Shown: positions 43,089-50,233 of the stretch, one piece after another | Layout: every line of letters begins with the position of its first letter | How positions within the stretch are numbered: position 1 is the first letter of the stretch | DNA from: Collinsella sp. TF06-26 | GTDB taxonomy: Bacteria; Actinomycetota; Coriobacteriia; Coriobacteriales; Coriobacteriaceae | Reading direction: 5' to 3' | Assembly: GCF_002232035.1 (NCBI RefSeq) | Contig: NZ_NKXR01000007.1 | Coordinates: 46,352 to 110,351 of the forward strand | DNA: 64,000 nt | Notes under the pieces: generated by a model | Told to the model about the DNA's origin: nothing | Seen by the model: only the letters and a program-made list of their open reading frames with translations | The model's database searches: none | Position numbers and translations under genes: made by a program

Positions 43089-45584
43089 GTGACGGAACAG
43101 AAGATGAGCCCGCAGGCTATCGAGGTGCGCGGTGCACGTGTCCACAATCTCAAGGACATCGATATCGATATTCCGCTGGGGAGGCTCGTGGGCATTGCCG
43201 GCGTGTCGGGCTCGGGCAAGAGCTCGCTGGCGCTGGGAGTTCTTTATGCCGAGGGCTCGCGCCGTTACCTGGAGGCGCTCAGCACCTATACTCGACGTCG
43301 CCTGACGCAGGCCGAGCACGCCCAGGTGGACGAGGTATTGCACGTACCGGCGGCACTCGCGTTGCATCAGCGTCCCAGTGTGCCAGGCGTGCGCTCGACC
43401 TTTGGTACCATGACCGAGCTCAACAACAGTCTGCGTTTGCTCTTTAGCCGCTGTGCCCATCACGTGTGCCCACATTGCGGGGCGCGTGTGGAGCCGAGCC
43501 TTAACGTGGCTGCGGGCCTGTCGCTCACGTGCCCCGCATGCGGCCGCGAGTTCTACGCGCCGAGTGCCGAGGACCTTGCCTTTAACAGCGGCGGTGCGTG
43601 CCCTACCTGCGGCGGCACCGGTGTCATGCGCGAGGTGGACGAAGCGAGCCTGGTGCCCGACGAGTCAAAGACCATCAACGAAGGCGCGGTGCTTCCCTGG
43701 GGTACGCTCATGTGGGATCTGATGAAGCAGGTAGCCGGCGAGATGGGCGTGCGCACCGACGTGCCGTTTAACCAGCTCACGCCTCAAGAGCGCGACATCG
43801 TGTTCCACGGTCCGGCGGTTAAAAAGCACATTCTCTACGTTCCCAAAAACGGCGAGGGCGCCACGCCGCTCGATTTTACCTATTACAACGCTGTCTATAC
43901 CGTCGAGAATGCGCTCGCCAAGGTTAAGGACGACAAGGGCCTCAAGCGCGTGGCGCGCTTTTTGCGCGAGGGGCCATGCCGTGACTGTGGCGGCACGCGT
44001 CTCTCCGAGGCCGCACGCCATCCCCAGGTGCGCGGTATCAATCTGGCGCAGGCCGCGGCTATGACGCTGGGTGAGGCGATTGAGTGGGTGCGCGGGGTGC
44101 CCGCATCCTTGCCGGCCGAGATGCAGCCCATGGCGACGGATATCTGCGATTCGTTTTTGAGCACGGCCCGTCGACTGGTCGATCTGGGCCTCGATTACCT
44201 TTCACTCGACCGCGCCGGTGCCACGCTCTCCACGGGCGAGCGTCAGCGCGTGCAGCTCGCCCGCGTGGTGCGTAACCGATCGACGGGCGTGCTCTATGTG
44301 CTGGACGAGCCCTCGATTGGCTTGCATCCTGCCAATGTCGGCGGCCTGGTAGGCGTGATGCGCGATTTGGTGGATGACGGCAACACCGTGGTCGTTGTCG
44401 ACCACGACACGCGCGTACTGGCGGAAGCCGACTATCTGGTCGAGATGGGCCCCGTTGCCGGAGCAGGCGGCGGCAATGTGATCGCCGCGGGCGCGGTAGG
44501 CGAGGTCGAAGAATCGCAGGGCAGCCGCATCGCCCCATTTTTGCGCTCGGAGCCTGAGCGCTTGCGTCCGCAGGTGCCTGACGACGAAATGTTTGACCGG
44601 GGCCATATCCGCATGGCGACCGATGCCATCCATACCGTCAAACCGCTCGAAGTCGATATACCGCGCGGTCGCCTTGTCGCGGTGACGGGCGTTTCGGGTT
44701 CGGGTAAGACGACGTTGGTGCTCGAGACACTCATCCCGGCACTTAAGGCGCAGGCAGCCAGCGAGCGCCTGCCAAAACACGTGCGTTGGGTCGATGCCGA
44801 GGGCATTGCACGTGCCAACCTGATAGACGCCACGCCCATCGGTGCCAACGTGCGTTCGACGGTAGCGACTTATGCCGACATCCATGATGAACTGCGTCGC
44901 GCCTTCGCCCGCACGCCCGAGGCCAAGGCAGCCGGCTACAAGGCAGGCGCATTTAGCTACAACACTGGCGCTTTGCGCTGCCCTACGTGCGATGGCACGG
45001 GTTCGATATCGCTCGACGTGCAGTTTTTGCCCGACGTCGAGATCGTCTGCCCGGCATGTCGCGGCTCACGTTATGTAGACGCGGCTTCGCATATCCATCG
45101 CGAGGGCAAGGACGGGAGCCTGCTTACGTTGCCGCAGCTCATGGACATGAGTGTGGACGAAGCGCTCGACGCCACGGTGGGGCTCAAGAAGGTTCAGGCG
45201 CGCTTGCAGACCTTGCACGACCTGGGATTGGGTTATCTCACGCTCGGTGAGCCCACGCCGGCGCTTTCGGGCGGCGAGGCGCAGCGTCTTAAGCTTGCGA
45301 GCGAGATGGGCCGCGTGCAGGACGATGCCGTATTCGTATTTGACGAGCCCACAATCGGACTACATCCGCTCGATGTTCAGGTGTTGCTGAGTGTGTTTGA
45401 CGGCCTTGTTGCCAAGGGCGCCACGGTTGTCGTGATCGAACACGACCTCGACCTTATCCGTAACGCCGATTATGTGATCGACATGGGCCCGGGCGGTGGC
45501 GATGCCGGCGGGCAAATCGTCTGCGTCGGCACACCGGGCGACATCGTGGCCTGCCCCGCAAGCATCACCGGCCGCTACCTATAA
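43089..45584 (+). CDS. UvrA2-like excinuclease ATPase without the UvrB-binding domain
   Basis: A protein of about 831 residues with two ABC modules: Walker A sites GVSGSGKSSL and GVSGSGKTTL and signatures LSTGERQRVQLARVV and LSGGEAQRLKLASEM, with zinc pairs CPHCG, CPACG, CPTCGG, CRDCGG, CPTCDG and CPACRG. In canonical UvrA (about 940-970 residues) some 115 residues bind UvrB between the first CPxCG and the GACPTCGG zinc site; here only about 50 remain. This is the UvrA2 class, linked elsewhere to drug or DNA-damage tolerance. GTG 43089 has AGGGTGA upstream; ATG 43071 and 43104 are alternatives. It follows the AAA ATPase directly. Confidence 0.88.
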   Translation: MTEQKMSPQAIEVRGARVHNLKDIDIDIPLGRLVGIAGVSGSGKSSLALGVLYAEGSRRYLEALSTYTRRRLTQAEHAQVDEVLHVPAALALHQRPSVPGVRSTFGTMTELNNSLRLLFSRCAHHVCPHCGARVEPSLNVAAGLSLTCPACGREFYAPSAEDLAFNSGGACPTCGGTGVMREVDEASLVPDESKTINEGAVLPWGTLMWDLMKQVAGEMGVRTDVPFNQLTPQERDIVFHGPAVKKHILYVPKNGEGATPLDFTYYNAVYTVENALAKVKDDKGLKRVARFLREGPCRDCGGTRLSEAARHPQVRGINLAQAAAMTLGEAIEWVRGVPASLPAEMQPMATDICDSFLSTARRLVDLGLDYLSLDRAGATLSTGERQRVQLARVVRNRSTGVLYVLDEPSIGLHPANVGGLVGVMRDLVDDGNTVVVVDHDTRVLAEADYLVEMGPVAGAGGGNVIAAGAVGEVEESQGSRIAPFLRSEPERLRPQVPDDEMFDRGHIRMATDAIHTVKPLEVDIPRGRLVAVTGVSGSGKTTLVLETLIPALKAQAASERLPKHVRWVDAEGIARANLIDATPIGANVRSTVATYADIHDELRRAFARTPEAKAAGYKAGAFSYNTGALRCPTCDGTGSISLDVQFLPDVEIVCPACRGSRYVDAASHIHREGKDGSLLTLPQLMDMSVDEALDATVGLKKVQARLQTLHDLGLGYLTLGEPTPALSGGEAQRLKLASEMGRVQDDAVFVFDEPTIGLHPLDVQVLLSVFDGLVAKGATVVVIEHDLDLIRNADYVIDMGPGGGDAGGQIVCVGTPGDIVACPASITGRYL

Positions 45585-45587
45585 CCG

Positions 45588-45620
45588 AATGTGACAAAGG
45601 GACAGTTCCTTTGTCACATT
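45588..45620. repeat. TGTGACAAAGGGAC palindrome, copy 4
   Basis: Arms aatgtgacaaagg / cctttgtcacatt around gacagtt. It separates the convergent UvrA2 and trmL genes and overlaps the trmL stop codon at 45614. It could stop transcription from either side. Confidence 0.82.
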
Positions 45621-46213
45621 CCCGAAAAGCCTGTTTGGCGCAGGGCCTCGTAGAGGACGATAGCGGCGCTGTTGGAGAGGTTGAGAGCACTGATGCGGTA
45701 GTCGTCCGGGTCGACGAAGTTGCCGCAGATATCCTGTCGAAGGATGGCTTCGTGGCTGTCCTCGGTATGCCCGAGCGACTCCTCGTGGGCCTCCCAGGCG
45801 TCGGCGTTTTCGAGCGAGTCGCAATCGCGCAACATGGGGATGCGCTCACAGCGCTCGGGCGCCGCGGCAAGCAGTGGCTCGGGAATCCCCGAACTCTCGC
45901 TGCCAAAGACCAAAAAGTCACCGTCGCGGTAGGTACTTTGCGCATAGGTGCGGCGCGCCTTTTTGGTCAGCAGATGCAGGCGTTCGTCGGCGGGGGAGAG
46001 GCCGTTGCGCGCAAGGAAATCCTCCCAGCCGGCATAGGTCGTCACGTCCAAATTTTGCCAGTAGCCCAGGCCGGCGCGACGCACCGTCTTGTCGTCGAGC
46101 GAAAACCCCAGCGGCTCCACCAGATGCAGGCGGGCGCCGGTAACCACGCAGGTGCGGCCGATATTGCCCGTATTGGCCGGAATCTCGGGCGCATACAGCA
46201 CAATGTTGAACAT
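45614..46213 (-). CDS. trmL: tRNA (cytidine34-2'-O)-methyltransferase TrmL
   Basis: A SPOUT-class enzyme that methylates the 2'-OH of the wobble base in certain leucine tRNAs. The 199-residue protein shows LYAPEIPANTGNIGRTC at the N-terminus, FGSESSGIPEPLL and the knot motif LNLSNSAAIVLYEALRQ. It is about 40 residues longer than E. coli TrmL because of an acidic insertion (AHEESLGHTEDSHEA) between IPML and the last knot helix. ATG 46213 follows AAGGAG. It ends at palindrome copy 4. Confidence 0.92.
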   Translation of the reverse strand: MFNIVLYAPEIPANTGNIGRTCVVTGARLHLVEPLGFSLDDKTVRRAGLGYWQNLDVTTYAGWEDFLARNGLSPADERLHLLTKKARRTYAQSTYRDGDFLVFGSESSGIPEPLLAAAPERCERIPMLRDCDSLENADAWEAHEESLGHTEDSHEAILRQDICGNFVDPDDYRISALNLSNSAAIVLYEALRQTGFSGM

Positions 46214-46234
46214 GAATCTCCTTGGCTCAGAACG

Positions 46235-46269
46235 AAAAACCACCACGAAGGGCACCTTCGTGGTGGTTT
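46235..46269 (-). terminator. Terminator after the CobW gene
   Basis: A 14-bp perfect stem (aaaccaccacgaag and complement) with a 5-base loop. On the minus strand it is followed by TTTTTCG, so it ends transcripts of the CobW gene before trmL. Confidence 0.88.
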
Positions 46270-46308
46270 GGCGGTTACGTAGGCGGAAAAATGCCCGCTT
46301 GGATAAAT

Positions 46309-47439
46309 CTAGGCGCGGTGCCAGTCGGTCAGGCAGGCATCGAGGGAGGCGATGAGCGCATCCTTGTCCATGTGACGGCCGATGATGCACAGGCTCGTCA
46401 TGCGGTCGCCCGTCTCGTCGTCCCAAATCTGCATGATCTCGGGGTTCTCGTCGATGATCTTCTGCTTCTCGCCCTCGGGCGCGGAGTCAACGAACAGACC
46501 GTTCTCCATCAGGCGCATTTGGTGGCCGGCCTGCTCGAACATGTAGCACATGTCCGGATCGCCGGTCTGCCACAGCGGACCCTTGACGCGGATGACCTCG
46601 TCGGGCCACTCCTGCTCAACAAAATCGGTGAACTTCTGCAGGTCAAACGGCTTGCGGCGCGAGTACACAAAGGTCTCGATGTCGTACTCGAGCACCTCGG
46701 GGTCGTCGTGCTCCTCGGGATGCTCCATGGCCTCGATCCAGGCGGCGGAGTTGTAGGCGCGCATAAAGTCGAAGCGGTCGGTGTCGAGCAGCTGCTCCAT
46801 GGGGACCTCGCCGTTTTGGGCCTCGACAATCACGGCGTCCTTCTGCAGGCTGCGCACGATAGCCTTGAGCTCGGCGATCTGCTCAGGGCTCACGGTATCG
46901 GTCTTGTTGAGGATCAGCGTGGAGCAGAACTCGATTTGCTGGATGAGCAGGCTCTCGATGTCGTCCTCGTCGATATCCTCGGCCAACAGGTCGCGGCCGC
47001 CGTTGAACTCGTCGTACATGCGGGCGCAATCGACCACAGCCACGATGTTGTCGAGTGCAAGCTTGGGCTGGCCGCCCACCTTGGCCTCGTCGCAGAAGCT
47101 CGAGATGGTGTAGGCGATGGGGATAGGCTCGCAGATACCCGAGGCCTCGATGATGATGTAGTCGAACTTGCCCGAATCGGCGATGCCCTGCAGCTGGTTG
47201 GCAAGGTCGTCCGAAAGCGTGCAGCAGATGCAGCCGTTGGTGAGCGGGATGAGGTCGTCGGTCTCGGAAAGGCCGCCGTCGGCGATGAGGCTGGCGTCGA
47301 CGTTGATCTCGCCGATATCGTTGACGATCACGGCGGCGCGGATGCCGCCGTCGTTAGCGAGGATGTGGTTGAGCAGTGTGGTCTTGCCGGCACCGAGGTA
47401 TCCGGTAAGCATGATGATCTTCACGGGTTTGTTGGGCAT
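46309..47439 (-). CDS. CobW/COG0523 GTPase (metal chaperone family)
   Basis: A 376-residue G3E GTPase. The P-loop reads TGYLGAGKTTLL, followed by the family's metal motif GCICCTL (about residues 71-77), a NKTDTV G4 motif and a C-terminal CobW domain containing RVKGPLWQTG. Members deliver zinc or other metals to target enzymes. ATG 47439 is chosen because AAAGGAGG lies 6 bp upstream. No zinc-uptake or Zur site was recognised next to it. The target protein is unknown. Confidence 0.9.
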   Translation of the reverse strand: MPNKPVKIIMLTGYLGAGKTTLLNHILANDGGIRAAVIVNDIGEINVDASLIADGGLSETDDLIPLTNGCICCTLSDDLANQLQGIADSGKFDYIIIEASGICEPIPIAYTISSFCDEAKVGGQPKLALDNIVAVVDCARMYDEFNGGRDLLAEDIDEDDIESLLIQQIEFCSTLILNKTDTVSPEQIAELKAIVRSLQKDAVIVEAQNGEVPMEQLLDTDRFDFMRAYNSAAWIEAMEHPEEHDDPEVLEYDIETFVYSRRKPFDLQKFTDFVEQEWPDEVIRVKGPLWQTGDPDMCYMFEQAGHQMRLMENGLFVDSAPEGEKQKIIDENPEIMQIWDDETGDRMTSLCIIGRHMDKDALIASLDACLTDWHRA

Positions 47440-47525
47440 GTGCCCTCCTTTGTTAGACATGGCTTACAGTTGAATCTTATGCCAAACGCCTGCTCTTATA
47501 CCCACGCGCCGGCAAATAACACAGG

Positions 47526-47867
47526 CTACTCCCAGGCTCCCCATACATCGGGGCAATAACCGACGGTGGCCTTTTTGCCGTTGCGCACGATGGGCTCGGC
47601 TAGAACCTGCTGGTTCTCGAGCAACTTGTCGAAGCGCTGGCTAGGGGTGAGGTGCTGGATGAGCGCGAGCGTCTCCTCGTCCTTGGCCTTGGGGTTGAGC
47701 AGCTTGTCGATGCCGCCGACCGCCTGCATCACGCTCGTGAGCTCTCCTTTGCTCATCTCCTTTTCCTTAAGGTCGATAAACTGCACCTTGATGCGGCGCT
47801 CCTTAAAATAGCGCTGGGCCTTCTTGGTATCGAAGGACTTCTTGGTGCCAAAAATCTGGATATTCAT
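47526..47867 (-). CDS. ArsC/Spx-family thioredoxin-fold protein
   Basis: A 113-residue protein of the YffB/ArsC/Spx group. The N-terminal strand QIFGTKKSFDTKKAQRYF has the family layout but the usual active-site Cys (CxxC/CxxxK region) is replaced by KKSFDTKK, so arsenate reductase activity is unlikely. The central FIDLKEKEMSKGEL and the C-terminal PIVRNGKKATVGY match the fold. ATG 47867 has only a weak GGCGGA site. It lies 11 bp after the flavoprotein gene and is probably in its operon. Confidence 0.8.
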   Translation of the reverse strand: MNIQIFGTKKSFDTKKAQRYFKERRIKVQFIDLKEKEMSKGELTSVMQAVGGIDKLLNPKAKDEETLALIQHLTPSQRFDKLLENQQVLAEPIVRNGKKATVGYCPDVWGAWE

Positions 47868-47878
47868 GTTCCGCCGTT

Positions 47879-48502
47879 CTAACGAATGAAGTTGGTGCGC
47901 TCGCGATCGGCTTCGGGGGCTTCGATGCCGGCAGCCTGCCCTGCCTCGATACAATGCAGGAGCCAAGCCATGTTCTTGCCGATGTTGCGCATGGTGGCCA
48001 GGCCCTCGGCGTCCTGGGCGGCCTCGCCCGGCATGGCACCAAAGACGTTGTTCCAGTATGTGGAGGCCACCACGGGCATCTGGTTGATAGTGAAGTATTT
48101 GTTGAGTACATCGAAGGTGGTCGACGTGCCGCCGCGACGGGCGACGGCGACCGCGGCACCCGGCTTGTGCACAAAGGCCTTGCTGCCAGCATAGAATGCG
48201 CGGTCGAGAGCCGAGAGGATGCGTCCGCTGGGATGCGCATAGTAGACGGGGGAGCCAAAGACAAAGCCATCTGCCTGCTCGGCGGCAGCGATGAGCTCGT
48301 TCACCACGTCGTCGTCAAAGGTGCAGCGACCGCCAAGCTTGCCGCACTGACCGCAGCCGATGCAGTCGCGGATGGGCTTGGCGCCCAGTTGGAATACCTC
48401 GCTGTCGATGCCCTCGGCTTTAAGTTGCTCGGCGACTTCGGCGAGCGCGCGAGCGGTGTTGCCGTTTGCCTTGGGGCTGCCATTGACCAAAAGAACCTTC
48501 AT
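47879..48502 (-). CDS. Flavodoxin-fold NAD(P)H oxidoreductase (iron-sulfur flavoprotein-like)
   Basis: A 207-residue FMN protein. The N-terminal FMN motif is VNGSPKANGNTARAL, followed by a Cys cluster CIGCGQCGKLGGRC (about residues 47-60), as in NADPH-dependent FMN reductases and iron-sulfur flavoproteins, then FGSPVYYAHPSG and a second FMN loop ARRGGTSTTF. Such enzymes reduce quinones, flavins or metals. ATG 48502 has GAGGGAG upstream. The ArsC-like gene follows after 11 bp. Confidence 0.87.
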   Translation of the reverse strand: MKVLLVNGSPKANGNTARALAEVAEQLKAEGIDSEVFQLGAKPIRDCIGCGQCGKLGGRCTFDDDVVNELIAAAEQADGFVFGSPVYYAHPSGRILSALDRAFYAGSKAFVHKPGAAVAVARRGGTSTTFDVLNKYFTINQMPVVASTYWNNVFGAMPGEAAQDAEGLATMRNIGKNMAWLLHCIEAGQAAGIEAPEADRERTNFIR

Positions 48503-48576
48503 CACAAACTCCCTCTGCTGTTGGTGACTTCTGCAGAGGATTATCGCACGATGGGGGAGGCGGTGCGGGCGTGGTG

Positions 48577-50106
48577 CTAATCCAGTTTGGTACCTGGCAC
48601 CTGCACGGCTTTCCCGAGCAACACTTTGAGCTCGTTCAAAATGGAAACGGGCTGTCGGTCGACGGTATCCAGATGAAGCGTGGCCACGCGAAGGGGCGGC
48701 TGATATTCAAACGAGCCAAAGAGCACGGGAGAGCCCAGGAACCGCTCGATTTCCTTTGCGATCGCGTCGGTCTCTTCGGGATCGAATTCGTCGAAAAGCG
48801 CCACGAACATCGGTCCGGTCGAGCGGAACAGACGACCCTTACCGCGCGAACAATCCATGAGGCAGGCGGCGCTCTCCGCCAAAACGCGGTCGCCTGCATC
48901 AAAGCCAAAGCGGGCATTGACCTGAGCGATATCGTCGATTTTAATGGCGACCAAGCCCGCCTTGCGCGCGACGCGACGCATTTCGCCAATGGCGTTGACC
49001 AGGGCGTGGATGTCGCCCAGGCCGGTCACGGAATCGGTCGTATCTGCCAAGCTGCGGTTGATAATCATGCCCACGTACATGTTGGGCTCGGTATCGGTGC
49101 CGTCCAAGCGGTAGCCCGTGCAGTCGCAAAGCACGTATGCTTCGGTGGCATCCATCACGCGATACTGCATGTAGTGGAAGTGCCACGTACCGTTTATCAC
49201 CATGTCGAGCTCGGCGCGTACGTTGTCGCGGTCCTCGGGGTGAACGCGGGCAAGCCACAAGTCGAGTGAGTTGTAGGGATGCTGGGAGGGCAGGTCAAAA
49301 TCGCGTACGGCATTAACCGACCATTGTGATTCGCCCGTATCGAGATTGAGGATAAACGGATAGCGCGTCTCGGAGCTCATAGAGATCGCTTGGAATACGC
49401 GGTCGTTGCACGGAAGCTGCTCGGCAATTGGGTGTGGCGGCGCGTCATTGTCTTTCGGTTGCTGCACACGATGCATAAGCTTATAGCGATACATCTTGCG
49501 ATCGGCATCCATCGTCATCTGGCGACGCGTGTCGCCGGCAAGTGGATTGACGCGCGAGCAGCCAAAGCTAAAGCTAGCGATCATGGGCGCCTTGCCACCT
49601 GAGCTCGCCTCGATCAGCCCGGCACGTACCTGCTCCAAGCGCTGCTCGAGTTCAGTCTCGTTTGCAGAGAGCGAGATAAGCACAAACTCGTCTCCACCGA
49701 TACGGAACAGCATCTCATCGTGCTCCATGGTTTCGGAGAGCGTGCGACAGATGCTCAGAATATAGCGATTGCCTTCGGCGTGGCCAAACCTATCATTGCA
49801 ATGCTTGAGATGGTCGATGTCAATATAGGCGCAGGTGAAGGGGTCGCCTTTGCGCCAGAGCTGCTCGACGTGACGGTCGAGTCCGCCACGGTTGTCCAAG
49901 TTGGTGAGCGGATCGATATAGGCGTTGCACTCAAGCAGCTGGCGCTCTTGTTGCAGGATGGCATGCGTCTTTTGCAGTTGCTCACCAACGGCGCGTAGCT
50001 CAGCAGGCAGCACGGAAACATCGAGTTCGGCGGTCGAGACACCATTCGCAAGTCGCTGAAGATAGGCAATAATCGATTGCTCGCCCAAGCGATATGACTC
50101 GTTCAT
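48577..50106 (-). CDS. Diguanylate cyclase, GGDEF-PAS-(degenerate GGDEF)
   Basis: A 509-residue cytoplasmic protein. A helical N-terminus (about 1-60) precedes a complete GGDEF domain with DPLTNLDNRGG and the catalytic motif RIGGDEF (about residues 135-141), so it should make cyclic-di-GMP. A PAS-type fold follows (about 230-345; VHPEDRDNV), then a second GGDEF-like domain without the signature. No signal peptide or membrane helix is visible. The same order of parts forms the N-terminal half of the neighbour at 50234-52951, so the two genes are related by duplication. ATG 50106 has AAGGAGG 9 bp upstream. Confidence 0.88.
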   Translation of the reverse strand: MNESYRLGEQSIIAYLQRLANGVSTAELDVSVLPAELRAVGEQLQKTHAILQQERQLLECNAYIDPLTNLDNRGGLDRHVEQLWRKGDPFTCAYIDIDHLKHCNDRFGHAEGNRYILSICRTLSETMEHDEMLFRIGGDEFVLISLSANETELEQRLEQVRAGLIEASSGGKAPMIASFSFGCSRVNPLAGDTRRQMTMDADRKMYRYKLMHRVQQPKDNDAPPHPIAEQLPCNDRVFQAISMSSETRYPFILNLDTGESQWSVNAVRDFDLPSQHPYNSLDLWLARVHPEDRDNVRAELDMVINGTWHFHYMQYRVMDATEAYVLCDCTGYRLDGTDTEPNMYVGMIINRSLADTTDSVTGLGDIHALVNAIGEMRRVARKAGLVAIKIDDIAQVNARFGFDAGDRVLAESAACLMDCSRGKGRLFRSTGPMFVALFDEFDPEETDAIAKEIERFLGSPVLFGSFEYQPPLRVATLHLDTVDRQPVSILNELKVLLGKAVQVPGTKLD

Positions 50107-50144
50107 GATGAATAACCTCCTTGGGCAGAACAACGGTTTGTATC

Positions 50145-50175
50145 ATATCCCCAATTCGGTTTGAATTGGGGATAT
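50145..50175. promoter_or_regulatory. Palindrome before the GGDEF gene
   Basis: A 13-bp perfect inverted repeat (atatccccaattc / gaattggggatat) 39-69 bp before the diguanylate cyclase start. No T tract follows, so an operator is more likely than a terminator. Confidence 0.55.
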
Positions 50176-50233
50176 AAGTTAGCTAATGGAGACAAATGTC
50201 CCCTTCGGCGGTGGTGTTTTGCGCGCGAGCGTA

